Below are positions 9,401-17,972 of a DNA stretch of 64,000 nucleotides, in pieces; the first letter of the stretch is position 1, and each line of letters begins with the position of its first letter. The notes under the pieces are model-generated. The model did no database searches and was not told where the DNA came from. It worked only from the letters and a program-made list of their open reading frames with translations. The position numbers and the translations under genes were made by a program. Source of the DNA: Methylobacter sp015476545 (lineage in GTDB: Bacteria > Pseudomonadota > Gammaproteobacteria > Methylococcales > Methylomonadaceae); NCBI RefSeq assembly GCF_052162025.1, contig NZ_CP197401.1, forward strand, positions 3,348,001 through 3,412,000, in the 5' to 3' direction.

Positions 9401-11582
9401 CGGCATGAACGGCATTGTCTGGTGCAATATGCACTCGCGCAGCCATCCGGCCGAAATCGTCGAATACAGCCACAAAGCCATACAGTGCGGCAAAAATTGC
9501 GGCGACTTGTATAACGCCGGCCTGTCCTACGGACCGTTGATGTGGAATTTGCAGGTGCAGGGCAAAAATCTGCGCCTGATTGAAGAAGCCGCCGAGGAAT
9601 GCCTGCATTTTTCCCGCAAGAACCAGCTATCGTTCTCGGTCGGTCTTGCCGAAGCCGTGCTGGCCGGCTGGGTGGCGCCGATGAAACCCGATTACCAGCC
9701 GGTGGACATGACCGAAACGCTGGCGCGCTGGGAAGTCGATAATTACGTCGCCGCTTCTGGCAGTTATTTTGCATTGCTGGGTTTCGCCCAGCATTATCTG
9801 GGCGATTACGCGGCGGCGGCTGTGTCCTTGCAAATGGTGGAACGCTATCTGCACGGCTTGACCGATAACGTCCTGAAACGTCTCTGGTATGTCTTCCGTA
9901 TCGTCAATCGCCTGCGCTGGCCGGAAGGCGCCGACTGGCCTATGCTCGAAGCGGAAATCGCACCGCTGCTGGCCGAACTGGAAACCTGGGCCCGTCTCGG
10001 ACCGTTGCTGAAGCCCTTTCTGGCCTTTGTCTACGCCGAGATGGCCCGCGCCCAAAACCAGATGCGCGACGCCCGCAACTTGTATCTGGATGCGATCGCG
10101 GTCGCTCAGGCACAAAACTACGGGCTGCTCACCGGACATCTATATGAAGCATTGGCCGAGGTGGTAACAGCCGGTAATCTCGGCGATGCCGAACTTTACT
10201 ACAGCGCAGCGCGGCGCGCGTACCGTATGTGCCGCGCCGATCGCAAAGGGGCCCTATTACAGCAGCGCCACCCTTACACTTACACCGAGCTCGAGAATAC
10301 AGTTCGTCTCGAAAAAAATGTTGCGTTTGACGCGCCGGCTACTCTGCCGAACCTCGATATCAATTATCTCATGAAATCGGCGCTGGCCCTGTCGGCGGAA
10401 GTCGATCTTAATCTGCTCATGCAAAAAATCATGACCGTAGTGCTGGAAAGTTCGGGAGCTCAGCACGGCTACCTGCTGATCAGGGAAGCCGATGAACTGC
10501 TGGTCGCTGCGGAAAGCCATGTCGGCAAAAAACACATCGTTAATCGCCAGTATCTCAGCCTTGACAAGACCCGTAGCGGCATCAGCCGCGCCATCGTCAA
10601 TTACGCGCTGCGCACGCGTAAAAAAGTGTTATTGCATGATGCGATGGCTGAAGGCGAGTTTCAGGATACTCCAGAAGTGCAGGCATTAAGGCTGCGTTCG
10701 GTTCTGTGCCTGCCGATCATCAAACAAAACGAATTAATCGGCCTGCTCTATCTGGAAAATCGACTGTCAACAGGCGTGTTCACCCCTGAAAAAACCGATA
10801 TGACCGAGCTATTGACCGCTCAGGCTGCAATTTCCCTGGAAAACGCCCGCCTCCTGGAACAAACCCGACTCGCCTACACAAAGCTTCAGGAAAACCAGGA
10901 GCATATGCTGCAGATGGAAAAACTCTCGGCATTGGGAACTCTGGTCGGCGGTGTCGCGCATGAGATCAACAATCCGCTGATGGGAGTCATGAATTTTGTC
11001 GAATTCGCCGCAGATAGAAGCGCTGATAAAAAATCAAAGGAAATTCTCGATCAGGCGCTGCAGCAGATTCACCGCATCAAGAAGATTGTCAGCAACATGC
11101 TGGTCTTTGTTCATAACAGATCAACCCCAAGCGGCACCTGCCAGATTACTGAGGTGGTCAGGCAAAGTCTGTTGCTGCTGGAAGGCGAACTGAACAAGAA
11201 AAGTATAAAGGTAGAAATCGACGCCGCCGACGATCTGCCGTCCATCCATTGCTGTGCCGATAGCCTGCAGCAGATTCTGGTCAACCTGCTCATTAATGCC
11301 CGCGACGCGCTGGCTGATAGCCACCAGCCGCTGATCAACATCACAATCAGGCGCATGGAAGACATGCTGGAACTGAGCGTGGCCGATAACGGCCAGGGCA
11401 TCCCGCAGGATGTGCAAACGAAGATTTTTGATCCGTTTTTTACTACCAAGCCTCCCGGAAAAGGTACCGGCCTGGGCTTGTCGGTCATACGCCGCCTGGT
11501 TCAGGATGTTGGGGGCAACATACAGGTGGAGAGTTCACATGGACACGGCTGTTGCATGCGACTTCGATTTCCCCATGTTTGA
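6444..11582 (+). CDS. Multidomain signalling kinase: Ser/Thr-kinase-like, AAA ATPase, helical repeats, GAF, histidine kinase
   Basis: About 1712 residues from the ATG at 6444, chosen because the kinase fold begins just after it; an ATG at 6336 is in frame. Residues 17-290 are a Ser/Thr-kinase-like fold with K49 and YTSPEQTG. The catalytic HRD reads HGG (140-142) and DFG reads DFI (161-163), so it may be a pseudokinase. A P-loop (SGLSGIGKTRLI, near 340) starts an AAA/STAND ATPase with a Walker B-like LFIDDLQW. A long alpha-helical TPR-like middle follows, then a GAF domain (about 1320-1470), a histidine kinase with phosphoacceptor in GGVAHEINNP (H about 1506), and an HATPase (DNGQGIP, GKGTGLGLS). 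This resembles the cyanobacterial-type multi-sensor kinases. No membrane segment is seen, so it is probably cytoplasmic. It heads an operon with two further two-component genes. Confidence 0.85.
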   Translation: MIDITIKNQLQDAPKLGNYIVSEKLGESLQAVVFKGYHKHVPDQPLIIKLLKQLSSWDDQSRYLRQKIERLKVLHDPRVCTPIALESYGDLQFIVQPWFAGQPLNYWAKKQDRLDLNSFFTLACSLADTLQAVHDAGITHGGVKPHNILLHPGTLTLRLTDFITPLDIRDVSHFIYDPEFVRHTLAYTSPEQTGRINYRVDFSTDLYSLGIVFYELLTGQLPFFSSDPLELIHSHLAEETPKVNQLKPQIPRVLADIIAKLTVKQPEKRYQSTSGLLADLIRCKQEYADTGSVSAFAVGQHDRSRRVIFISKMVGRQAESQLIQQQYNDVISGKFRSVFISGLSGIGKTRLIQELQKPLVKNRGYFTSGKFDQYQKNIPYSSLIQALRNLMRIFLTESDMQVQQWRTRILEVVGNSGGVIIDVLPELEFIIGRQPEVPHLPPVEARNRFNNLFGRFLACLASEDNPLVLFIDDLQWCDSATFDFLQNLFDNHHEHPFLFFMGAYRHNEVDNSHPLSKLIRKIQENNSPFAEVRVEALTDSNCHEMVAYILDSSLEATANLAEFIAHLTEGNPLFVSESLAWLYNEGLLNTDDEHHWHWDIKRIRDTQMPTSVVELFSSKVGKLPLKTLHILDHCACMGNRFSAEDVALVLDIRIEQLFEDLKPVLNLGMLLENKSDLQFVHDRVQEAVLRQVDPQTKPAIHWRIGNRLLQVVPAGTHLEALDNLFTIAAHLNLGRPADMGHELAYRLVNINFHAGNKALDALAGDAANDFFQKAHDYLPANCWQQAYDLTFRIYQRLAKTELMCGRYEKSEVLINYLIEHAVSDLDKAEALAEQTTSLSSFGNFNKAIATANRGLAYFDKSIPEQPEIARQRMLDLMAEIEQQGDVWTTILHMPFTHDRKSKIELAFYSELIPDLYMSGLVPQLYLSAAQSTLHCLHGGMDESVIYSFSIMGLNLGEQGKFELAFLYQDLAHDLCEKHPNTFGATRGMNGIVWCNMHSRSHPAEIVEYSHKAIQCGKNCGDLYNAGLSYGPLMWNLQVQGKNLRLIEEAAEECLHFSRKNQLSFSVGLAEAVLAGWVAPMKPDYQPVDMTETLARWEVDNYVAASGSYFALLGFAQHYLGDYAAAAVSLQMVERYLHGLTDNVLKRLWYVFRIVNRLRWPEGADWPMLEAEIAPLLAELETWARLGPLLKPFLAFVYAEMARAQNQMRDARNLYLDAIAVAQAQNYGLLTGHLYEALAEVVTAGNLGDAELYYSAARRAYRMCRADRKGALLQQRHPYTYTELENTVRLEKNVAFDAPATLPNLDINYLMKSALALSAEVDLNLLMQKIMTVVLESSGAQHGYLLIREADELLVAAESHVGKKHIVNRQYLSLDKTRSGISRAIVNYALRTRKKVLLHDAMAEGEFQDTPEVQALRLRSVLCLPIIKQNELIGLLYLENRLSTGVFTPEKTDMTELLTAQAAISLENARLLEQTRLAYTKLQENQEHMLQMEKLSALGTLVGGVAHEINNPLMGVMNFVEFAADRSADKKSKEILDQALQQIHRIKKIVSNMLVFVHNRSTPSGTCQITEVVRQSLLLLEGELNKKSIKVEIDAADDLPSIHCCADSLQQILVNLLINARDALADSHQPLINITIRRMEDMLELSVADNGQGIPQDVQTKIFDPFFTTKPPGKGTGLGLSVIRRLVQDVGGNIQVESSHGHGCCMRLRFPHV

Positions 11583-11692
11583 GCGTTTAACTTTCCCTTA
11601 CACATAACTTGTGGATACTGAGACTGCCATTTACGGCTAGGATTTCTCAGCGCTCGAGCATTTAAATTTCTATAAACAAGAGACAAAAATAT

Positions 11693-12394
11693 ATGTTAAA
11701 TAAAATTCTGGTAATAGACGATGACCCCGCAGTACGCGGCGCTTTCAAACTGATTCTGGAAGAAGACAATTTCTCGGTCCGGGAGGCTGAGGACGGTTTG
11801 CAAGGCATTGAAATGGCTCTCGTCGAACGTCCCGACTTGATCTTTCTCGACCTGCGCATGCCCGGCATCGATGGCGTGGAAACCTTGCGCCGACTGAAGA
11901 CCATCGATGAAACGCTGAATATTTATATTGTCACTGCCTTTTCTAACGAATATATGGAGCAGCTGAAAGATATACATGAGGAAGGCTATAAATTCGAACT
12001 GGCCAGCAAGCCGCTGTCGTCCACACAAATCCGCAATATTGCCCAGATCGCCCGTATTGCCGCGCCCCGGTTAGAACGGCGCGCAACGCAGCATAAACTT
12101 GTTCTAACCCTGTATGTGGTATCCTTGAACAGCGAAACCCGCCGACTGGTCGAGCAGATTACGGCCGCGCTCGCCAACCTTTACGATCCCGGCCATTGGG
12201 TTTTAAACGTAGTTGAAGTACTGGGCATGCCGGAGAAAGCGCTGGAAAAAGACGTATTTGCTACACCGATGCTGGTGCGCGATATGCCAGAACCCGTGCT
12301 GAAGCTGCTCGGGGATTTGTCGAGGGTGCCGTCAATCATCGCGGCCATTACTACTGAAGCTAAAGGAATTGGCGTACAAACCATCATCGTTTAA
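11693..12394 (+). CDS. Response regulator with receiver and KaiB-like C-terminal domain
   Basis: Residues 1-120 are a CheY-like receiver: VIDDDP, phosphoacceptor D53 in LIFLDLRMPGIDG, TAF, and Lys-Pro near 106 (ASKPLS). From about residue 133 to the end the protein matches the thioredoxin-like KaiB fold: LTLYVVSLNSETRRLVEQI, then LNVVEVLGMPEKA, FATPMLVRDMPEPV and LLGDLS, which correspond to KaiB signatures such as ATPTL, P-P-V and GDLS. KaiB in cyanobacteria binds KaiC and rewires clock-kinase output; KaiB-like domains elsewhere pair with sensor kinases. Here it is fused to a receiver and sits between two histidine kinases, 15 bp before the next start, so phosphorylation may control a KaiB-type interaction. 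No KaiC is visible in the window. The start follows an AAGAGACAAAAATAT leader. Confidence 0.8.
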   Translation: MLNKILVIDDDPAVRGAFKLILEEDNFSVREAEDGLQGIEMALVERPDLIFLDLRMPGIDGVETLRRLKTIDETLNIYIVTAFSNEYMEQLKDIHEEGYKFELASKPLSSTQIRNIAQIARIAAPRLERRATQHKLVLTLYVVSLNSETRRLVEQITAALANLYDPGHWVLNVVEVLGMPEKALEKDVFATPMLVRDMPEPVLKLLGDLSRVPSIIAAITTEAKGIGVQTIIV

Positions 12395-12408
12395 GAAACT
12401 GTTCGACT

Positions 12409-14226
12409 ATGGCCGCTCACTCTTTCAAGCTTGACCTGATACTGGACACTATCACCGATGGTGTTTTGGTTGTAAATAGCCAGGGTGTCGTACTCTATGC
12501 CAACCAAGCCGCCGAAACCCTGCTGGCGCGCAGTCCGATAATCGGCCAATCGTTGGCGATTCCGCTCAATCCTGATAACGACAGCTATCAGGACATTAAT
12601 CTGATCCGGCCGGACGGACTCGCCTGGGCAGAAATGCGTTCCTCGCCGCTGGAATGGGAGGGACAGCCGGGCTATGTCATCGCCTTGCGCGACATTACCG
12701 AACGCAAGCACATGGAGCTGGAACGGCAAAAGTTTGTTTCGCTGGCCGACAACAGCATGGAGTTCATCGGCATGTTCGACATGAATTTCAATCCATTCTA
12801 TATCAACGAAGCCGGCATGCGCCTGATCGGTCTCGATAGCCTGGAGCAGTGCATTCGAACGCCAGTCCAGGAGTTTTTCTTCCCCGAAGATCAGGGCTAC
12901 ATCCTTGAGGAATTTTTCCCGCGCGTCCTGCGCGAGGGTCATGCTGATGTCGAAATCAGATTTCGTCATTTCAAGACCGGCGCGCCCATCTGGATGATCT
13001 ACAATGTATTCTTCATCAAAGACTGCAACGGTGAGCCAGTGGGTATCGCCACCGTGAGCCGCGATATTTCCGAGCGCAAACAGGCTGAGGCCGCCCTGCT
13101 CGAAGCCGATCAACGCAAGGACGAATTCCTGGCCATGCTGGCCCACGAACTGCGCAATCCGCTGGCGCCGATCAGCAACGCCGTGCAGATCATGAAACGC
13201 TCCGGTCTGGACGAAACACGGCTGACCTGGTGCCGCGACATCATCGGTCGCCAAGTCGAACACCTGGTCCGGCTGGTTGACGATCTGCTGGATGTCTCGC
13301 GCATCAGCCGCAACAAGATCGAACTCAAGAAGGAGCCGCTCGAGGTATCGGCCATTGTGCAGCGAGCGGTGGAAACCAGCCAGCCGCTGATCGATGCCCG
13401 CCGTCATGAATTCACGGTACAGCTGCCGCCTGAACCGGTCTATGTCGAAGGCGATCTGGTCCGATTGTCGCAAGTCGTATCGAACCTGCTCAATAATGCC
13501 GCCAAGTACACCGATGAAGGCGGCCGCATCAATCTGGCCGTTGAGCCAGCGGGCGATGAAATCTTCATCCGCGTCCGCGACAACGGCCGGGGTATCGATC
13601 CCTCGGCGCTGTCAGGCCTGTTTCAACTGTTCTATCAGGTGGACCGCACCATCGACCGCGCCGAGGGCGGTTTGGGCATTGGGCTTGCGCTTGTCAAAAG
13701 CCTGGTGGCGATGCACGGCGGTGAGGTGTGGACCTACAGCGAAGGCCGGGGCAAAGGCAGTGAATTTGTCATCCGTCTTCCCTGCCTGCGGACATCAACG
13801 GTCGCGCCAATTTCCTGTCAGACAGGCGCCAAGCCGGATGAAGGCCCGCTCCGCATTCTGGTAGTCGACGACAACCGCGATGCCGCCCAGAGCCTGTCCA
13901 TGCTGCTGACCAGCGAAGGCCACGCTGTACGGTTGGCCTATGACGGTTACACGGCACTGGAAGTCGCTCTGGCTGAACGGCCGCAGATTATGCTGCTTGA
14001 CATCGGCCTGCCCGGCATGGATGGCTACGCGGTCGCGCGAGCGCTCAGGCAAGATCCCGCCCTGAAAAGGATGCAACTGATCGCATTGAGCGGCTACGGG
14101 CGGCAAGGCGATCATGAACAGGCGAAAACAGCCGGATTCAACGGTTACCTGACCAAGCCGGTCGATTTTGACGAACTACAGGGCGCCTTGACCCAACCAT
14201 CATTTCCCGACCATATACCCAGCTAA
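12409..14226 (+). CDS. Hybrid sensor histidine kinase PAS-PAS-HisKA-HATPase-REC
   Basis: 605 residues, probably cytoplasmic. PAS 1 covers about 8-110 (LDTITDGVLVVNSQG to RDITERK) and PAS 2 about 115-230 (FDMNFNPFYINEAGMRLIG to SRDISERKQAE). HisKA has phosphoacceptor H246 in AMLAHELRNPLAPI. The HATPase has N-box LNNAAKYTDEGG, G1 RDNGRGID and the G2 run GLGIGLALVKSLV. A C-terminal receiver at about 478-600 has VVDDN, phosphoacceptor D531 in MLLDIGLPGMDG and TKP. It starts 15 bp after the receiver-KaiB gene and shares its operon. A direct phosphorelay among the three proteins is likely but is inference. The input signal is unknown, since no cofactor-binding residue in the PAS domains is diagnostic. 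Confidence 0.9.
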   Translation: MAAHSFKLDLILDTITDGVLVVNSQGVVLYANQAAETLLARSPIIGQSLAIPLNPDNDSYQDINLIRPDGLAWAEMRSSPLEWEGQPGYVIALRDITERKHMELERQKFVSLADNSMEFIGMFDMNFNPFYINEAGMRLIGLDSLEQCIRTPVQEFFFPEDQGYILEEFFPRVLREGHADVEIRFRHFKTGAPIWMIYNVFFIKDCNGEPVGIATVSRDISERKQAEAALLEADQRKDEFLAMLAHELRNPLAPISNAVQIMKRSGLDETRLTWCRDIIGRQVEHLVRLVDDLLDVSRISRNKIELKKEPLEVSAIVQRAVETSQPLIDARRHEFTVQLPPEPVYVEGDLVRLSQVVSNLLNNAAKYTDEGGRINLAVEPAGDEIFIRVRDNGRGIDPSALSGLFQLFYQVDRTIDRAEGGLGIGLALVKSLVAMHGGEVWTYSEGRGKGSEFVIRLPCLRTSTVAPISCQTGAKPDEGPLRILVVDDNRDAAQSLSMLLTSEGHAVRLAYDGYTALEVALAERPQIMLLDIGLPGMDGYAVARALRQDPALKRMQLIALSGYGRQGDHEQAKTAGFNGYLTKPVDFDELQGALTQPSFPDHIPS

Positions 14227-14299
14227 AGTCCGTCTTTGCACCGCGAATGGATCACGGCAAAATCTTTAGGCAAAAAATTGAATATTTGCGAAAAACTTT

Positions 14300-15481
14300 T
14301 CAAATCGCCCGCACTGAAAGCACTCCCTGGATGGAACTTAGCCGAGCAAGGGCTTCCATCGGGACTTTATCGTTTATATCAAGCAATGAATAAGCATAAT
14401 CCCCGCGAGACTTATTCAACATATCAACAATATTAATCCTGTTCTCTGCCAGAATCGCAGTAATCTGACTGACCATGCCGGGGACGTTTTTGTTAGCAAT
14501 CGCAAGCCGAAAGCCATCGTTAAGAGGCAAATTGACATCCGGAAAATTGACCGAATTGCGAATATTGCCGTTTTCCAAAAAGTCACGCACCTGTTGAGAA
14601 ACCATAATAGAGCAATTATCCTCTGCTTCAGCGGTCGATGCGCCCAGATGCGGCAATACAATTGTTCGGGGATGATTCAATAAAGCCCGCGATGGAAAAT
14701 CCGAAACATAAGCATGAAGTTTAGAAGACTCCAGCGCCGCCAGGACGGCAGTTTCCTCGACTATTGCGGCTCGCGAGAAATTCAGCAAAGTCGCTTTGGG
14801 CTTCATCTTATCGATGCATAACTCATTAATAAGCTGTCGGGTATGATCATTCAGCGGTACGTGCAGACTGACAAAATCCGAGCCTGACAACAGCTCGTCC
14901 AAGCTGCCGGCAGGAATGGCATCTGCCGAGAGTCGCCATGCACTTTCCACAGTAATCTGGGGATCGAACCCCACTACTTTCAAACCGAGAGCCGTAGCGG
15001 CATTGCTCACTTTTACGCCAATGGCGCCCAGTCCCACTACGCCCAATGTCTTGCCAGCCAACTCGAATCCTGAGAAGCACTTCTTGCCTTGCTCAACTAA
15101 TGCATCAAGTGATTCTCCATCTCCATCGAGATTTTTTGCGAAATACCAGGCATCGGCAATATTGCGCGCCGCCAGCAATAGGCCGGCGATAGTCAGTTCA
15201 GTCACGGCATTTGCATTGGCGCCTGGCGTGTTGAATACGGGAATGCCTCGCTTTGAATATTCGGAAACAGGAATATTGTTAACGCCAGCCCCCGCTCTGC
15301 CCACGGCTTTAACGGTCTCGGGTATGGGAACATCATACAGATCTTGAGAGCGCAGCAGAATCGCATCAGGGCGTTCAATCTCCGGCCCGACTTCATAGCG
15401 TTCAGCCGGAAATTTTTCCAGACCGCTGCTTGATAAGGCGTTATAGGTTTTGATCTTGAATATGGGTGAATAGTGATTCAT
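14300..15481 (-). CDS. serA: D-3-phosphoglycerate dehydrogenase
   Basis: Oxidises 3-phosphoglycerate to 3-phosphohydroxypyruvate with NAD, the first step of serine synthesis in the cytosol. Evidence: the Rossmann motif VVGLGAIGVKV, RAGAGVNNIP, NTPGANANAVTELTI with the substrate-binding region, LLNFSRAAIVEE, and the catalytic-His region VLPHLGASTAEAEDN. About 75 C-terminal residues form an ACT-like regulatory domain (NKNVPGMVSQITAILAENRI), so serine feedback is plausible. This is the short type without the large intervening domain. ATG at 15481 is chosen because GCAGG precedes it; a TTG five codons upstream is unlikely. It lies downstream of a phosphatidylserine-synthase-like gene on the same strand, which suggests coupling of serine supply to phospholipid synthesis. 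Confidence 0.9.
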   Translation of the reverse strand: MNHYSPIFKIKTYNALSSSGLEKFPAERYEVGPEIERPDAILLRSQDLYDVPIPETVKAVGRAGAGVNNIPVSEYSKRGIPVFNTPGANANAVTELTIAGLLLAARNIADAWYFAKNLDGDGESLDALVEQGKKCFSGFELAGKTLGVVGLGAIGVKVSNAATALGLKVVGFDPQITVESAWRLSADAIPAGSLDELLSGSDFVSLHVPLNDHTRQLINELCIDKMKPKATLLNFSRAAIVEETAVLAALESSKLHAYVSDFPSRALLNHPRTIVLPHLGASTAEAEDNCSIMVSQQVRDFLENGNIRNSVNFPDVNLPLNDGFRLAIANKNVPGMVSQITAILAENRINIVDMLNKSRGDYAYSLLDINDKVPMEALARLSSIQGVLSVRAI

Positions 15482-15617
15482 TGTAAAAACCTGCAAATAC
15501 TATTGAACTCGGATATCGCTTATTGGAATCGGTCCGCACCTCAACCCCTGCACCCAATAATATTTCTTTAGCTAAATTATTCGCCCAGAAAAATAGGCAA
15601 AAACAGCCCTGTTCGCT

Positions 15618-16130
15618 TCAAAATATTCGAGAAACCTTAATGGTGGAAACCATTAATAAACTTTGGATCAATATAATGATTGGCCAAAAATTCAAGCTGA
15701 CCGGATTATTGCTGTAAATCAAAAAAAGAATGGGGAACAAAACGCCGTTGACAGTAATAGGCACGCCTTCGAAACCGGGCGCATCGGAAACATTGTATCT
15801 GGCCAGTCTAAGCATACCGCAAGTGATGAAAAACACTGATAAGGCAGAAATCAATATTCCCGGAGTATTCAATGAATAAAAAAGCAGCATGGGCGCAAGG
15901 CCGAATGAAACCAAATCCGACATTGAATCGATTTGTCTTCCAAAAAGATTTTTCTGATGCAATAAACCGGCTATTTTTCCATCCAATACATCGAAAATCA
16001 CCGCTAAAAACAACAATGAAGCGCTTAGATTGAAGTTACCTTCGATCGACATCGTGATGGACAGTATTCCGCACGATAAATTGGCAATAGTGAAGATATC
16101 AGCTAATTTCAACAGTTTTAATATGTTCAT
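15618..16130 (-). CDS. pssA: CDP-alcohol phosphatidyltransferase, phosphatidylserine synthase-like
   Basis: 170 residues with about five membrane helices. It carries the CDP-alcohol phosphotransferase signature DG-x2-A-x9-G-x3-D-x3-D (DVLDGKIAG followed by LFGRQIDSMSD). The conserved Arg after the Ala is Gly here, while all acidic metal-binding positions are kept. The N-terminal LADIFTIANLSCGILSI and GMLRLARYN fit class II phosphatidylserine synthases, which make phosphatidylserine from CDP-diacylglycerol and serine at the inner membrane. It is upstream of serA on the same strand. The exact alcohol acceptor cannot be proven from sequence; other CDP-alcohol transferases are alternatives. Confidence 0.75.
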   Translation of the reverse strand: MNILKLLKLADIFTIANLSCGILSITMSIEGNFNLSASLLFLAVIFDVLDGKIAGLLHQKNLFGRQIDSMSDLVSFGLAPMLLFYSLNTPGILISALSVFFITCGMLRLARYNVSDAPGFEGVPITVNGVLFPILFLIYSNNPVSLNFWPIIILIQSLLMVSTIKVSRIF

Positions 16131-16426
16131 ATCAACCTACAACATGTCCGACAAATAGCTCTACACTATTGCCTTTTGAATTGATTCACTGCGCCAGAAA
16201 AGTCACCCTGATACTGAACGGATCAACAGCGGCGCCACCGGATTGTCTGAGAACTTATAAGCAATAGTAATTCGGCTTTGTGACAGTTTGATGAAGCATT
16301 CCCGACTTCCGGCCGGATTTTCATTTAAGGCGATAACTGAGATAGGCCTGAATACTGCAGAAAGAGCAACGGAACTATAAATCACCATCCCATGCATAAA
16401 TCTTTCAATTGTTTTCAATTACGGAA

Positions 16427-16613
16427 CTGATGTTACGCATGGGGCCGTTTTTTATCCTGCTGATCGCGCTCTTCATGCATCGCAGCAGGTCTCGCCGCCT
16501 AAATAGTGATGCGCGTGTGTAGGTGCGAATTTATTCGCACTTAACCATCTTTAAAAATAGCAGCGTTTCGGGTCGAATGAATTCGTCTCAATTCAACTAA
16601 TGCGCAACATCAG
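16427..16613. mobile_element. MITE-like element, copy A, with 8-bp target duplication
   Basis: Ends are CTGATGTTACGCA (16427-16439) and TGCGCAACATCAG (16601-16613), inverted with one mismatch. TTACGGAA occurs directly outside both ends (16419-16426 and 16614-16621), a target site duplication. The 187-bp element has no ORF and contains a perfect hairpin GTGCGAAT-TT-ATTCGCAC (16523-16540). Its right end supplies the TGA stop of the adjoining glycosyltransferase gene. Confidence 0.8.
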
Positions 16614-17848
16614 TTACGGAATTTGAAGTTATAGTAAGAAGCGAGGCCGGCAGTGTATGAACGGCGCTGACTGTCGGCTCCCGCAGCCAGCGTGATTGCC
16701 GTTCGCTGATTCTTGGTAAGCGATAAAGGCGGAAGACAATCTTCGAGCAAGGTATCGACAATCGTTGCCGAAGCGGCAGGTTGGGCAAAACGCAAGGCGT
16801 TGGCTTTCATTCGGCTCAACCTGTCCGGGTCTTCCAGCAAACGCTCCAGTTTGAAAGGCAGCGTCGTCAAATCGTTACACTTGACGGCAATACCTTCTTC
16901 CAGCAGATGATCGCTATTTCTTTCCTCCTGCCCGGGAATGGGAGAAACAACGCACATGGGCAATCCGCAAGCGATAGCCTCGGAGGCCGTCATGCCGCCG
17001 GGCTTGCCGATAAAAATATCGGCCATTTTCATCAGCTTGTGCATTTCGCCGCTGTAACCCAGAACCTTGAATCTTGAGCTTCGGCTGTCGACCAATTGCC
17101 GGATGCGCTGTTTCAGTTCGTCGTTGCGCCCACAGACGACCACTGTCTGCGCATCGCTATTCAGATTCAGCATCCGCTCCACCATGAATTCGGTCGGTCC
17201 CACGCCAAGAGCGCCCGCCGACAGGAGCAGAACCGGTTTTTCCGGATTCAATCCCAGCCGAAGCCTTTCTTCCTTGCGGTTGATGGGCAGCTGAAAAACG
17301 GGATCTATGGGTATGCCGGACACCGTAATTCTCTCACTGGGAATCCCGAGCATTTCAAGGTACGCCCTGGTTTCATCGATGGCGACAAAATAGCGATGGA
17401 ATGAACGCGACAACCACATGGCATGAAAATCGAAATCCGTGACCACAATGGATAAATGCGCCTGCAACTGGTTGGTCGCAATCAGATGGGAAATGATGCC
17501 GGCTGGCATGTAATGCGTGCAGACCGTGATATGCGGGTTGAATTCCCGGATGAAGCGCACCAGCGGCTTGGTGTTGAGCCGGTCTATCATGTGCCGCATT
17601 CTGTCCGTGTACCAGGGCTCATCGCTGGTTTTGTACCACCAGCCGAGAAAATTCGGCGCGGATCGCACCAACGATGTGTAAAAGCTGGAATAGAAATCCC
17701 GGAACAGCTTGTTGGTGTACTGCAGCGCATCGTTGCTGATGACTTCGGCGACCCGATCGTCAGCGGCAAAAGACTTCTCCAAGGCTTCGGCCGCTTTAAT
17801 GTGACCGGTCCCCGCACCTGCCGACATGATCAAAACCCGTTTCTTCAT
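16610..17848 (-). CDS. MGDG synthase/MurG-like glycolipid glycosyltransferase
   Basis: 412 residues of the GT28 fold. The N-terminal MSAGAGTGHIKAAEALEKSF is the donor-side loop typical of diacylglycerol glycosyltransferases (UgtP/MGD type). HYMPAGIISHL, VVTDFDFHAMWL and the C-terminal nucleotide-sugar site GKPGGMTASEAIACGLPMCV with PGQEERN complete the pattern. The likely role is sugar transfer from a UDP-sugar to diacylglycerol at the membrane. Its neighbours support lipid work: a phosphatidylserine-synthase-like gene downstream, LplT and an LpxH-like phosphoesterase upstream, all on the same strand. The final residues FKFRN are followed by a TGA that belongs to the inserted MITE-like element, so the native C-terminus may have been altered. 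Confidence 0.8.
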   Translation of the reverse strand: MKKRVLIMSAGAGTGHIKAAEALEKSFAADDRVAEVISNDALQYTNKLFRDFYSSFYTSLVRSAPNFLGWWYKTSDEPWYTDRMRHMIDRLNTKPLVRFIREFNPHITVCTHYMPAGIISHLIATNQLQAHLSIVVTDFDFHAMWLSRSFHRYFVAIDETRAYLEMLGIPSERITVSGIPIDPVFQLPINRKEERLRLGLNPEKPVLLLSAGALGVGPTEFMVERMLNLNSDAQTVVVCGRNDELKQRIRQLVDSRSSRFKVLGYSGEMHKLMKMADIFIGKPGGMTASEAIACGLPMCVVSPIPGQEERNSDHLLEEGIAVKCNDLTTLPFKLERLLEDPDRLSRMKANALRFAQPAASATIVDTLLEDCLPPLSLTKNQRTAITLAAGADSQRRSYTAGLASYYNFKFRN

Positions 17849-17972
17849 TTGTGTATAACGTACCTGCTTGAGTTATTTGAAAACTGGACAAGGTTGTCAA
17901 TCACACGCGCATCAATTTCAGCTTGCTCCCGGGACTCGGACAGCCTTGCCTGAAACATGCTGACGCTCCTCC

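Noticed and set aside
12391..13473. 360-codon minus-strand ORF opposite the PAS kinase
   Set aside because: No ribosome binding site or family. The plus strand carries complete PAS, HisKA and HATPase motifs.
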